Assembly: GCA_033439765.1 (NCBI GenBank)
Contig: JAULSN010000001.1
Span: 4,278,001 to 4,342,000 of the forward strand
Length of the DNA: 64,000 nt
Direction of reading: 5' to 3'
Source: Lasiosphaeria ovina
Taxonomy: Eukaryota > Ascomycota > Sordariomycetes > Sordariales > Lasiosphaeriaceae
Shown here: positions 44,988-57,616 of the stretch, one piece after another
Position numbering within the stretch: the first letter of the stretch is position 1
Layout: each line of letters opens with the position of its first letter
The notes under the pieces: generated by a model
The model's database searches: none
Told to the model about the DNA's origin: nothing
Seen by the model: the letters and a program-made list of their open reading frames with translations, nothing else
Program-made: the position numbers and the translations under genes

Positions 44988-46844
44988 ATGCATACTAAAG
45001 TTGAGCTGGGCCTGGAACCGGAGCCGGAGCCGGAGCCGGAGACCAAACCCGCCCGGCCTCCGCCAGCTCCGCGCCCACGCAAGACATTACGAGAACGTTT
45101 TCTTCACTCCTTGCCCCCCTACACGGGCCCTTACCCCGTGGGATACATGGAGGTAGAGCTACCGGCACGGGAGCCGCGGCCGTTCTCCCACATCAAGCGA
45201 AACGATGAATACGCCCTCAAGCTGGACACCGTTCTCTTCTCCGTCTTCTATCCCTGCGAACTCGGGCTGTCCCCCCAGGAGAATAAAAAGGAGAATCAGA
45301 CCCGGAAGTGGACGAGAAACGAGCAGCCGCGGGTTCTATGGCTTCCCAAGCCAAGGGGTTCGACATGTCGAGGATATGCCAAATTCTTCAGCATTCCCCA
45401 TCTCCCCGTCCAGACCTACATCGCCCTCACTACCATGTTTACGAAGCTGCCCGCGTACCACAACGCAAACCTTTCGGCCCGTTGGCCCACTGCTGCCGAA
45501 GGAGGTTCGAGCAAGTCGACTCTGGATCACGACGCAGCGCAAAAGGCGGGCGAAAATGATCGTAATGTGAAGCCAAAATTTCCCGTAATCATGTTCAGTC
45601 ACGGCCTTGGCGGCTCGAGGACACTTTGCAGTTCTGTATGTGGAGAACTGGCAAGCTTCGGATTTGTCGTCGTCGCCATAGAGCACCGTGACGGGAGCGG
45701 CGCAAGGACGTACGTCAACAAAACCGGCCGTTCTCCCGACTTGGAAGACCAAGACCTGGACCGGACAACGGCCCGCGAGCCAAGAACCGGCAAGATAAAA
45801 TTGCCAAGACGACGACAAAAGACATCGGAAATCAAACCAAACTACATGGTCGATTACCTCTTCCCCAAGGACAATGCCTTCGACACGTATCCAAACAATG
45901 ATCGCGGAATCGACACGGAACTTCGTGCGGCCCAAATCGAAATGAGAATCGCCGAGACTGAGGAAGCATATTACGCGCTCGGGCTGATCAATAGCGGGAA
46001 GGGGGACCAGCTGGATGCTCAAAATCTCCGAAAAAAGGGCAACGTCGGCTCCAGCTCCAAGGGCCTTGCGGGAATCGATTGGCGTGAATGGACAGGGAGA
46101 CTGTACCTGGAAAACGTGACAATAATGGGCCATTCGTTTGGAGGAGCCACCACGATCCAGGCGCTCAGGCTTGAGAAACTCACGTGGATCTCTCAGGGGA
46201 TTCTGCTCGACCCTTGGGGGCTCGGCGCCCCAGATAGTACGGACAAGTCCCGGATCCGGAAGCCGATATTGTCCGTCGGAAGCGAAGCCTTCATGTTCTG
46301 GAAGGAAAACTTTGATTGCGTCGCGCAAATATGCCGTGAGGCTCGGGATGCGGGAGCATTGAGCTGGATGACGACGATCCGTGGATCTACTCACCTGTCC
46401 ATGACGGATTTTGCGGTCCTTTATCCAAAGTGGATGTCGCTTCTCATCAAGACAATTGTGAATCCTAAGCGCGCCAACCATCTCACAACCCGTTCGGCAC
46501 TTGAATTCCTCAAAATCACGCTGCCGCTGCAACAGACCAGGTTCAGGCTCCCCGAGTCGTGGGCCGACGAGCGACTACTGAACATCCCAAGCTCCGAAAC
46601 TAAGGTTCTGTTTGATCACCAACCCGACGACAAGTGGACGGCTGTCCGGCTAAAAATCCCCAACGAGTTTTCTTTGCGGCTCAGGTGGTACTGGAAGTGG
46701 AGAGGCAAAGACGCTGATGTTCCGAAAGACGCAGCGGGCAAACCTCTGAGAGGTCTCTTGAACTGGGGTGTAGGAAAGGAGATGTGGGTGCACTTGAGCC
46801 CAGACCAGGCTGACGTGGAGCGGTATATTGAAGGGAACGGATAG
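44988..46844 (+). CDS. Platelet-activating factor acetylhydrolase-like (PAF-AH type) phospholipase
   Basis: A single exon encodes 618 residues from ATG 44988; an upstream TTG is not a plausible start. The family hydrolyses short acyl or acetyl groups of phospholipids. The N-terminus is Pro/Glu-rich with an EPEPEPEPE repeat. PVIMFSHGLGGSRTLCS is a typical oxyanion-hole block, and the nucleophile elbow is GHSFGG with S383. An Asp at 408 (LDPWGLG) and a His at 469 (GSTHLSMTDF) complete a likely Ser-Asp-His triad. YPVGYMEVELPAR and TVLFSVFYPCE near the N-terminus are also typical PAF-AH segments. I see no signal peptide, so it is probably intracellular. A 398-codon open frame on the opposite strand (45336-46532) is a shadow of this coding sequence. 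Confidence 0.92.
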   Translation: MHTKVELGLEPEPEPEPETKPARPPPAPRPRKTLRERFLHSLPPYTGPYPVGYMEVELPAREPRPFSHIKRNDEYALKLDTVLFSVFYPCELGLSPQENKKENQTRKWTRNEQPRVLWLPKPRGSTCRGYAKFFSIPHLPVQTYIALTTMFTKLPAYHNANLSARWPTAAEGGSSKSTLDHDAAQKAGENDRNVKPKFPVIMFSHGLGGSRTLCSSVCGELASFGFVVVAIEHRDGSGARTYVNKTGRSPDLEDQDLDRTTAREPRTGKIKLPRRRQKTSEIKPNYMVDYLFPKDNAFDTYPNNDRGIDTELRAAQIEMRIAETEEAYYALGLINSGKGDQLDAQNLRKKGNVGSSSKGLAGIDWREWTGRLYLENVTIMGHSFGGATTIQALRLEKLTWISQGILLDPWGLGAPDSTDKSRIRKPILSVGSEAFMFWKENFDCVAQICREARDAGALSWMTTIRGSTHLSMTDFAVLYPKWMSLLIKTIVNPKRANHLTTRSALEFLKITLPLQQTRFRLPESWADERLLNIPSSETKVLFDHQPDDKWTAVRLKIPNEFSLRLRWYWKWRGKDADVPKDAAGKPLRGLLNWGVGKEMWVHLSPDQADVERYIEGNG

Positions 46845-49800
46845 AGCTGTGGGCTGTCAGGGGCCATGGCCATCGTGGGAACGGTACCTGGATTCCCCGG
46901 CGATCATGATCTGCCGGTGTCCAGTGAGAGAGGTCCCCGGTGCAGGGTCTGCGGCAACGGGGCGGTCGGCGCCGGGGCCTTCTGACCACATCGGACCCAG
47001 GAGGGCTCAACGTGCCCCTGATGTCGTACTCCGACTGGGCGTGTTGTCAGCAAAGTCATACAGACGAGCGAGCAGTTTGAGAGCGGGAAAATGAGGCGCA
47101 CCACTAAGCACGCCATAGATGCTTGGCCGGCACACCATGGGGATGCTTGGCTAGGCGTACCCCACACAATGTAAGCAAGTAAGGCCAACTCCAAGAGGCC
47201 GGCGAGGGACAGCATGGCAAAACAGGCAGTAAAGTTGCCGACTGCCGGTGTACCGCAGAGATTAAGTTGCGCATATAAGCCATAAATAGCATCAGATTTA
47301 TTTCCCCACGGGGCCGGCGCATGCAGAGGGGCCAATGACGGCCGAGAAAGATTGCCTCATGCTCAGACGAGCGGCTGGGGCAGGCAAGAAACGGCCAACC
47401 GAGCACAGTCTCCGGGGCGGGAAGAGAGTGTGCCGCAGAGAGGAACGCGTAATGGCCAATCTATCAGTATTTTCCTTGCAGCGGGCGGGCTCGCCATTCC
47501 GGGGGCCAGGACACTGGTCATGGCGGGGAATTTACCCTCGCTTGCTGGGAAAAGACGGTGGATATTATCATCGGCCTGCTTCAACCAGGAAAGCCAAGCG
47601 AGGGCGCGCCGTCCCCAAAGCCCGCGGCAGAAGCGAGTTCGAGGCCTTCTGTGGCATTGGGCACAACACAACCGCGCAACACTACTCCTCTGTAGCGTAG
47701 TCTGATGTGATGCAGTTGGTTGGTGGGAGACTTGGCTTCCCAGCTCTGGGCAATGAGCCTCAACCCCAAGACTCTTGGGGTTGAACCAGCAGCGCCTTGC
47801 CCAGGGGTATGGTGTATGATTCGCATAGTCAAGAGAAGATAAGCTCAGCCAAGCCCACCATGAGGCACTTTGGGCCTCGGCGAGGCAACGTCGATATATC
47901 GGGGTATCGTCCGGGCTCCTTTGCCCCTTTTTTTCTCCTTCGTCGCCACCTTTTTATTTTGGGGCTTCACTCGCATGTCGTCCGCAGTGTTGCTCCGGAA
48001 ACGTACCCAAGACCTTTTTAATCCAGCTTTCGTTACGTCGTACCTCAGTATGTAGCCGGCCTTGGTGGTTGGTAGAGTAATGAATGTATGTTCACTAAAA
48101 TAAAAACCGCTAGCTCATGTCCGCGCGTCGTCCCATCTAGGTTTTAAAACATCCGCCTTTTCATGAGGCTAGGTTGTTTGTCTCAGTGCGGAGGAGCTGC
48201 AAGGCGCGCAGTCGTTCAAGCTAAGGCAGGGCAGGGCAGGGGAAGACGACATGTACATACTCACCAACGACATACATACAGTACCTGACTGAACTTATCC
48301 ACAGCAAGCCTCCATCTCGCGTGGCAGTCTTGTTCTTCCACAGTCGCACGCGGGGCGCGCGCCCAGACGCAAGATGGAGGGTCCAGTTTCTCCGCTCTGC
48401 AAGTGAGGTGCATCTCTTCAATCTCGTGCAACTGCAAGGAAGTTGTCAGGAACCAGACTTTTCTGAGCCGCCATATTAGTCTGGAGTCTCGTTGCCAAGG
48501 GGCCACAAATTGCAATGGAGCCAGGACGACGACAACAGCGAGGAGGACGGCAACGACGACAGATGAGGGCAAATGACGACAAAACGACGGTGTAACCGCG
48601 GACGGACGCCCGTGTCCACGAGGGAAAACGGGCCCGGCGGCTTTGCTTTTCCCAATTTGCGAATAAGTGGACGACGGTGCAATGGAAAAAATCTGTTAAG
48701 CACGACGCACGAAAAATATCGGCTGGCGAGAGTCTGGAACCCCTTTTGGTGTTTCTTTGATATTGCTAGGGTGTTGCTGCAGAGGGCTAGGCCGTCGATG
48801 CCCGGGATTAGGCCCTTCTCTGATGCTACCAGAACGGATGCGACGGCGGCGTTATTGCCCTTACCCTAGATCTTCTAGAAATGGGTTTCCACATACCCAT
48901 CGACGTCGTGACTCTTGGATTGGAGGCGCTGCCCCCGGTGCGGATGCATGGAGATGGAAGTGGAAGGGGAAGTGTGAAGCTTGAAGACAGAGTTGAGAAG
49001 GGGATGGAAGTTCCATGGATTGCGTCTTCCGTGAATGCCCGGGCTGCTCCTGTCCCGGACAGCCCCCTGGGATGACACCATTCGCCCCTGCCCTCCCTGT
49101 TGCGCTACCTAACGGGGATTTACAGGCACCTAACCCAGATCCCACCACATGGCAATCGGCCCATAACATCTACACTAGAACTGCCCAGACTAAACCTATT
49201 CGGTAGACCAATTGGATCTAAACTGCCAGGACGGGAAGGCATTACCTGACTGACAACTAAAGCTCGCACTCGCTTTCAATTCTTACACTTTTCATACCTT
49301 TTCTTTTCGCCGAGATGCTATCCGTGTTTTCTCACCCGGGCTGGAACTTGGGGAGGTGAGATCCCGCCCCCGGCTCTTCCCAACCCATGTTTATTTCTTA
49401 CCCCTTCAAGTCCCCTTCAAGTCTGTCTCCAGGTCTTGCCGGTAGACATTACAGACCCGCTGTGCTGTTACAATGCTCGCAACAGGCCGTCTTGTGACAC
49501 CCACCTCGCACCGAGGCGATCAAGAGACGAAACCGGACAAAAGCGAGCCAGCAGAAAGCCTCCAGACAGCTTGACAGCCACCGGGATAGCACAGCCAGAG
49601 GAACAAGCAGACGCGGTCCACGAGAGTGAGACGCTGCTGCAGGTCCCCGTGTCCATCCATCCGAAAAATGACCGTTCGGCGTTCAGAACTGAGGCGGTGT
49701 GAAGCCAAACAATGTCCGCCACGGCCTTCTCTCCTGCGTGATGTTCAAGTGAGCAGAGAGAGAAAGTGTGTGGGTGTGTGTGCGCGCGCGTGGGTGTGAT

Positions 49801-50699
49801 TCGTGCCGTGGGTGTTCTTGGCTGAATCAATCTTTCTCCGCCAGTCCCTCATCACTCTATTCCTTTCCCCCAGAGTCCGGGGTCATCCAACCAAAGCCAG
49901 GTTACGTGTACTGTGCACTGTTATAGCAATCGTAACGCCAGCTGAGAACTGACAGGTTGATCAAAGGCAAACTGCAGACATGTCCGCCATGTTAGAACAA
50001 GATGGTGTGCTCCAAGCTTGCCTGCAACTTGGTACATACAGCACGCTGTCGACAGGGTGCGGATACGGGGCGGCGATGCAAGCAGGTGCGATTAATTGCG
50101 TCAACCTGAACCTCACCTCATCTCATCTCATCTCGTCGTCTGATTCAGCCCACCTACCTGCCTGCCCGCGGGTAGTTTAATGTAATAGCCGTTCCCTCTG
50201 GATGCCCACCTTGCATGGGCCAAGGGCCAAAGGCAGGCGTGCGACGTGCAAGTGCGCCGTCGCCACCGGGTGAAGAGAGACTGGAGGAGACAAGGCACTT
50301 TACCCGTCGCCCCAGACATCTTGCATTCACCCAGCAGCTGCGGCTGCGCGCGCCGGATTTTTTCATTGGGAAACAATTCATCTGTACTTTGGAAAGGTCA
50401 CGGCCGTGACCTTAATGTCCCCACTGGCCCGTCCAGGATTCTTGCTTGCCCAGCGACCAACAAACTGACTTGCCTGTCTTGATTACGTCGTGCCGGCGAC
50501 GGAAGCACGGTCAGCTTCCAGCCGTCAGCCCGCGAGCGAACATACCTAGTAAGGAAAGCACTTCTTGTTTGGAGACGTGTTCGCATACCTACATAGGCCG
50601 CCGAGCCTCGCCCTTCTTGTCCCGGGAAACTCGTCTGTCGACGGCTTCTTTGTGCAAGTCGGCCCTTGCTCCTGCCCCGTCCCTCCCGTCGCCGTCGCC
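46845..50699. other. Gene-poor stretch of 3.85 kb
   Basis: No frame here has motifs or a convincing splice structure. The best candidate is a minus-strand frame at 46904-47335 with one hydrophobic segment and no good ATG. The last few hundred bases should hold the promoter and 5' UTR of the following gene. A TG/GC alternating run lies at about 49766-49790. Confidence 0.5.
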
Positions 50700-53600
50700 A
50701 TGGATATCCTCTTTACCCCCCGCGGCCTTGGGGCTCGGCCTTCGTCAGCTATGGGCGATATTGAAAGGAGGACCGCTAGCTTTCAGCGCATGCTAGAGCT
50801 GGAGAAAACGCAAAAGGTACTGTACCTGCATGCCCGTGACACCTTTGCCCCTTTTTTTCTGCGCTTCCTGCCCTGGCCCCTGTCTTTGGCTGCGTGATGT
50901 CTTACAACGCACCATGTCTAACGTTGCCTCACCCTCACCCCCAACAGACGGAGCGATTGCAAAGCACTACAACGTCTCCCCCGGCATCCCCCCCGCCGCC
51001 TGAGCTCCAGGACCATCCTTCTCTTCAACTTCGTCGTGCCGATCTGTCCCAGCAGCAAAACAACCTAATGCTCAAGGCGGTACGTCGCAGCATCGTCCTC
51101 CCTGCGCTCTCCATCACCATCCCACAACCAGCGGGTCACGGTAGGGAAGATCTGCCGGAGGGGCCCGAGACCGAGACGGAAAGGGGCAGTGAAAGGGACG
51201 GCGAAGTCGAGACACCAACAGCCGTTGAGCCCTTGCACAAGCAAGTCAAGTTCCTCGCGCCTGACGACGAAGACGACGACATGTCAGATCAATCGTCAAT
51301 ATGCCAGTCGCCGAGCTGGGAGGGCTACGGGCAGAGGAAGAAAGAAAAGAAGAAAGAGGCGGACCGACGGAGAAAAGAGAAGGAGCAAGCAGACAAAGAG
51401 GCCAAGGCAGCGAAGAAACGGTCTTCTTCGAGACTGAACAAGTCGCCGCCGCCGTCGACAATTAGTCGCAATGCTGGTGTTGGCGCCTTGTCAAATGCGG
51501 AACGTTCAATGTCGGATCCGTTGCTAATCAGCCACAATTTGCTGCTGGGAAGCCAAGTCCATCCCCGACCGCCCCAAGACGTTGTGAGGGCCGCTTCAGC
51601 CGATGATTTGCAGCAAACATGGCGCCACAGGCCCGGCGTAGCTGAGGTGCTATCCGACTCTGAGACCAACTCCCGGCGCTCAAATGGTAACCCCGAGACA
51701 GCTTGGGGGACTCGAGAAACTCGAGAGGATCAACACTCCCCTACCATCCCTACACATTTGTTGCCCGGTGATGATGGTGCAAATTCGCAAAGGACACTAC
51801 GCGAGTCATACTATACTGATGTTGGGCCCGCCGGCGACCAAGTGGCCCCAACAGCAACGACAAAGCCGGAGCCTCGGTCTCCACGGGAGGCATTTCCGCC
51901 TTCTGCTTCGAGGACCCCTTTGCTGCGGCACATGTCAATTTCTGGTCACAGCCGGAGCAACAGTCTTCTGCAAGGCGCGAGCAGGATTTTCAGAGGACGG
52001 GATGGGAAGAGCCATGGAGACGCAGAGTCATCCTCGACCTCGAGCCACTCACAAGATTCACAACAGGTCAGTCGTGATAGTGCGGACAGAGGCCGCAAGA
52101 AGGAGGATAGGCATGTTCGTCGTCAAAGAGAGCAAAGCAGGGAGCGTGCTATGGCTGGACTGGCAGACGACTATTTGATTGGCAACATCAGCACCTACTC
52201 TTCGTCAACCAGAAGCAGCTCCCGCCATACCCAGCATACGAGAAGATCCTCCTTGACCCAAGACGCAAAGGCGGTGGCAATGAAGCTCGCAGGCTTCAGG
52301 TCAACGCCGGCAAAGGAGGAGCCCGTCGGAACCAATGACTCCAGCAGCCAGAACGATTATTTTAACTTTATGGAGCGGTCATATTCGTCCTCTAATTCCC
52401 GCCTTGAGGACCACCTTGGAACTTTGGCGACTACGCCGGGCAGTCCTCAGCAAGATACCCGCCACGCCGTTGTCGAAGGCCAGGTCTCCTCCTACGAGGC
52501 AGGGTTTCCCCAGGGTGGCTTCCCAGTACAGGAACGACCTGCAACCTCTCATAGCTCTGTCAGCTCCAAGGGACCTTCAATCGCCGGGTCAGTCCCCGGC
52601 AACCATGGCAAGAAGGGCCGGAGTCTTAAAGATGCGGCCAGGGCGGCTCTAAACATGTCCAAAGGGGCGCTGCCTGCAGCAAGCGCTTCTCGGCAGTCCG
52701 TATCCGTTCCCCCCTATTCCACACTGCGAACTCGCATGCAGTCTCAGCCCAATGTTTCTACCGTGAGCGGTATACCTCTGGCTTCGCAAGAACCTGGCTC
52801 AGTCGCCGCGCCCGCACTTCCCCCCAAGGCGGCGAGAGTTTTGGGAGAGTACAATGCCGAGACGATGCGAAGTGGCTCGATGCAACCACCGTCTTCCAAC
52901 ATGGTTAAGTCCACAGAGGTAGACGCCCAAACCGGAAGCCGCATATCTGAGGGCTCATCTTCGTCATCTGCTTACGAGGATGGATCCCCTCTTCCGTCAC
53001 CAGTAACAACCCCAGATACTTCAAGGCCACAGTCGGCGAGAGGTATCCCCTTGGCAACAGACGATGCTTCAAAGGGCAATACTGGATCTCCAACGGCACA
53101 GGATGACGAGAGAACACTTCGCCAGTCCTACGAGGCTTCCGAAGGCTCTGATATGTCAATCACACCTCGTCTCCTCGACAACTCAGGGTCGCGGGAGAGC
53201 ATGGAGATGGCAGACGAAGATCGCTGGAGCAGGACTGCTCTGCCGCTTGAAATTGACTGCGACGATGCACAGTCGTTCACGACTTCGGTCACCCATATTG
53301 ACAAGGCTGAACATGCCAACACAGAACTCTCAGAGGCACCGGCGGTGTCGCAGCAAAGAGCATCGAAGACGGAACGGTCAGAAACAACGGAAAAGGAAGA
53401 TACCCACGCTGAATTTTGGCGCGCCACCGCAAGGCTCGTAAAGTCCTTGTCTAATCCTGACTTCCGCGGCGGATATTCCGTGGGAAATGTCACGCGTTCC
53501 GGGGGTTTACCTCCCATCGAGCACCCTATCTCGATCCCCCCACGGTCAAAGAAGCGGGAACAAGCTGCTGCTGATCGATTGAAGCGGTTTGTGAGCGAGC

Positions 53601-54676
53601 AGCGCCAGGAGTCAAAAGAGAGGTCCGAGGCACAGTACGAAAATCGGCTAGATTCGATGAACAAGCCAAATGAGTTGCCGGGGCAAGAGGTGGAGGCGAG
53701 AAACACGAATGAGCGGCAACAGACCAACGTGGTAGGGGTTTCACAGAATATTAACCCGGGCCGGCTGGCAGAAAATGCAGGAAGCGGGGAGGGGAAACGG
53801 GAGAAGCCCAAAAAGAGACATCAAAAGGAGAGGAGGACAGAGGCTCCAGAAAAGGCCCCAGAGCAAGAGCCGACCAAAGACGAAAAGGAGGGCCAACTGG
53901 CTGAGCCTCATCGGACCCTCGCCGAACTCCTCCCTCCGGCCTCGCTAACCCGCGCCTCGACGTCTAGCTCGGCAGTCTCGAATAGCTCTACCCTCTTGTC
54001 TGCCAAGTTTATGCCGCCAGTCGGTGGGTTCGCTCCATCTACAGGATTTGCCAGCAATCCGGGTTTTGTGGACTTCCAGGATCCTGCCAGGATCACAACA
54101 AGTTCAATTTTGGGCGCACCGCCTGCCCCCCAGAACGCCGTTCCGTCTTCGGCAGCCCCTACGGCCGCCTCGAGGCCCCAGCTCCAGTCTCGGACTCAGT
54201 CAGTTCCAGCAGCAGCTTTGGCAACGGTCTCGACAATATCACCGCCGACTGGTTCCCCAGCAATCCGGCCTGTGGTAGCCACTCCCGTTTCAATCCTCAA
54301 ACAACCCACCCGCTCAACATCGGACCCGACCGCGCCACCCTCAGCTGCTCGGCCCCACGTTCTCTCGGCGCTCCCCAAGCACATGCAGTTACAGGCAGGC
54401 ATTTCGCCACTTGCTCGGCCGCCCCCAGCTACGACTGCCGATCGGACCATTGGCAAAATGTTTGTTGAGTGCTGCAGCTGCAAGTTCTACCACGACATGC
54501 CGTCTAAACTCTACGAGTGCATGGCCAAGCCGGACAAGGTAGTCGAGGACCGTGCTCTAGGCATTTCCGGGGCCATCACTACCATGGTCAAGTGCCCGTG
54601 GTGCCAGCACAACATGAGCACGAGCTGCTGCGCGGGATATATGGCAGTGGTGGTTTTGAAAGAGAGGCTACATTGA
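50700..54676 (+). CDS. Large disordered protein with conserved Cys-rich tail, possibly TeaR-like
   Basis: Exons are 50700-50816 and 50948-54676, joined in phase 0, encoding 1281 residues. The first exon ends in FQRMLELEKTQK and the splice (GTACTG, then CCCCAACAG) leads into TERLQSTTTSPP. Most of the protein is Ser/Pro/Arg-rich and disordered, with a Lys/Glu coiled-coil-like block (KKEKKKEADRRRKEKEQ, about residue 180). The C-terminal 70 residues (1212-1281) form a compact Cys-rich block: C1214, C1215, C1217, C1230, then a CPWC at 1255-1258, then C1266/C1267. I recall a similar tail in proteins annotated as TeaA receptor TeaR, the cell-end landmark of hyphal polarity, but I cannot confirm this. 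No C-terminal CAAX prenylation site is present. Zinc binding is an inference. Confidence 0.75.
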
Positions 54677-57616
54677 GGACGGCTGGCGAACTGAGAGGGT
54701 GCATTTACACTGGGCAGTTCCGCCCGGACCAAAGAAGAAACTTTATTTTCCTTTGCCGAGCAGAGGTTCGGCGTCTTCGTTTGGCTTTCGCTCTCATTTT
54801 GGCGGATTTCACAATTTCGGTGTGGCAGGTCCGCGTGCCGTTTACTTTCCTTTTCGTATCAAGGGGGAGCTATGTCTCATCAAAGGTAACACGCACACGC
54901 GCACGCATATTTGCATATTCTCTTCAGTACGTTTGCTTGGCTGGAATATCTAACCTGCAAATAACCGGCATTTATTGTGTGTCTGTCGTTTTCTTCTTGT
55001 TTCCTAATTATTTCCTTTGTGGCAGCATAAAAATGGGGAACCGGGCCTGGAAAAATCTGACCTTCTTTCTTCTTTCTTCTTTCTTCTTTTTCTATCTTCT
55101 ACCTTTCTCCCGAACCTACTGAGAGACTATTTGCTTCTCTGTGCCGTGTACCATTATACTACAGCACATCATCATTTTGCTGTTTGCAAGCGAACCTGGC
55201 GGTTCACGAGAGAGAAATTGGAAGGGAGTGGAAGTGTTGTAGAGACCCGAGACAGACAGGGAGACAAACGGACGGACGGATAGCAACAGGCTAGCACGAG
55301 TACGAACTACCAACCACGCAGACTTCCTTCCTAAACCAGAAAAAATGAGACGGCCGAAGCCGAAGGAGAGGGAGTCATTGCAACTAGGTACGGAATAGCT
55401 AGAGAGGATCTATTACACATACAACACATGACCGCATGCATCATACATTGACTAAGTCGCTGAGAGCTTTTCCATCTCTCCGGGAAAATGGTAACACATG
55501 TCCCTCTCAGGCCGGGCAGTCTCGTCACGCCAAGGACGCAACAACTACCGCCAAGGGTTCTTTCTATATGAGATGCCGCGCTCGGTTGCTCGGAAGTCGG
55601 CAAGCTTCTCCCAAGGACAGCCGGCCGGCCGGCCGGCTCCCCTTCCCCCCTCTTCTTCGTTTCTCTCTATTCTGCATCGCAGCACGCATCGCAGCGCAGC
55701 GCATCACATCGGCGAGCGAGCTGCAAGGCAACCCCTCGCCTGTCTGCTCGCTTGCCCCAGAGGAGAGGCTGGGAAAAGAAACTGCGCTTTTTTGTCTTGG
55801 GGAAAATAAAAGAATAATAAATTACCCGCTTCTTCGAGAACCCACCCCCCCCCCCCCCCCCCCCGGTCCCGTCCCGTTCCCTGCATCTGCCCCCTTCTTT
55901 TTTATTTATTGTATTGCGTGAATATATAGGGCTTACGTCGTCGCAATTGCGGGGGAGCCGTGTCTCGAGAATATCGACCTACCTTGCGGACGGATATTGC
56001 TATTCAGGAGAACACGCGGGCTGCATATGACTAGAAAGCTGAGCGCGTATGTATGTACATGTACATGCTCTACAGTGAAGCAGGCAGCATGGCTAATTTG
56101 CTGTACCTACCGAAGGTATGCATGGACCCCAAATACCGAGTAGGGTAGTGGTTCTAGAAGATGGTGGATTTAGGCCAAGACCAAAGGAAAGAAGAAGAAG
56201 AGCCGACCCCCCCGGGATTTGGTTATTAGATGGGGGTAGGGGGGAGGGAAGGATTGTTCCGGGGCGGTATACAGACAGAGTCTTGATTGAAAATGAAATT
56301 GACAAATCGAATGGACAAACGGGAATAAGATGGGCACATATTGGGTTTGGGTATAAGTACTGTACATGCAAAAAGATACTTGCTGTGTGCGCAGGAGTGA
56401 CGGTTGGACAGCGAGAAAAAAATGTATAAATGAGCGGCCGGCAGTTGGGACAAGGGACAATGAATCAATCAGTGTGCTTTCTTGTCATACTTTTTTTGTT
56501 GCCTTGTCAGTCATACCAAGGCCACTTCTTTGACTCAGTTCACTACCAGTGTATGAATATGACCTTTCTCCGCCGTGATTGCCGCCATGTACATATATAC
56601 AGACCTAGGTATATACAAAGCATCTGTACTGCCCTGGTTTACCATGACGTCTAGACATGCACTGCAAAGCGTAAAGCGGAGGCGGGGTGGTGTGTATTGT
56701 TTTTGACTTGGTGCAGATGGGTACCTGTTCCAGCAAAACTGGAAATAGGTGCATGTAGGTTAACGTATATATCATTTCGGATTCAATGTTTAGGCCCAGT
56801 TCAATACTTTGCAGCGCACAGAATACCTACACCGTGGTGTAGCTGCGAAACTTGAACAAGTGGCGGGGCACTGGTATCAGGCTAGGCTTTAGCGTTGCTG
56901 TCACGTGACCGTGCACGTTCTGCCGGTAGTGGCTCGACGGATGGAAATGCGCGCCCTTGGAAGGTGGAGAGAGAGCTTCCAGTACCTACTAGCAAGTCTA
57001 ACGTGGTCGTGACTTCCATTTTGAAGCCCAACTCTGCAGACTGCGGTCGTAAGTATTGGGGCGGGTTCTTTTCTTTATTTGGCCTCAATCGTATCCTCAA
57101 TCATTTGCCGTGTTTTTTTGTATTTGTGGCGTGTCGACAAACCGAAAGCCGCCGCGCTGGCGCGAATCTGGTCGGTCGAGTTTCGCCTCACGCTTTCTCC
57201 ATTTACCACCGACAGGACCTTTGGATCTTTTGCTCTCCCCCACCGACCTCAGCGTCACTCAGCTGCTCTTTCTCTCCCGACCGCGCCCCACCGAATCGAT
57301 CTCGATCTCGCTGTTTTACAGCGCCTGTCGACCGCCTTCCGCGAACAGGAGCAGTCGACGACTATCGACTCATCGACCATCGAACCGACCGACGGCATTG
57401 ACGCTTCTGTTGCGACGCTTTTCAACGCGCCGCGCCACTTGCCATGAGCCAGTGAAGCTCCATCGACCTGTCGGAGCCTCGCCAGGTCGAGCCGAGCCGA
57501 ACCGCCTCTCTCTCTCCCTCTGCTCGCGACTTAACCCACCACCCTCGTTTCGCGACTTCTCAAATTCACCCTTGCGCCTGCGCGCTGACATCCTCCGACA
57601 CGTCGAGCCTCCAAAA
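54677..57616. other. Intergenic region, long TAF2 leader
   Basis: This 2.9-kb stretch includes the 3' UTR of the preceding gene (T-rich to about 55110), a poly-C tract and the TAF2 promoter. The final 561 bp before the TAF2 start stay open in the TAF2 frame but contain no in-frame ATG. I see no other gene. Confidence 0.5.
55845..55864. repeat. Poly-C tract of 20 bases
   Basis: An uninterrupted run of 20 Cs lies in intergenic DNA; its exact length may be unreliable in the assembly. Confidence 0.85.

Noticed and set aside
45336..46532. 398-codon open frame on the minus strand inside the PAF-AH gene
   Set aside because: It lies wholly antisense to a recognisable enzyme with an intact triad, and has no motif of its own.
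42548..46844. Secondary-metabolite cluster around the EasG-like and lipase genes
   Set aside because: No backbone enzyme, transporter or regulator is present, and the neighbours are unrelated core genes.
46904..47335. Minus-strand frame with a hydrophobic segment
   Set aside because: No good ATG at its start, one hydrophobic run only, and no conserved motif.
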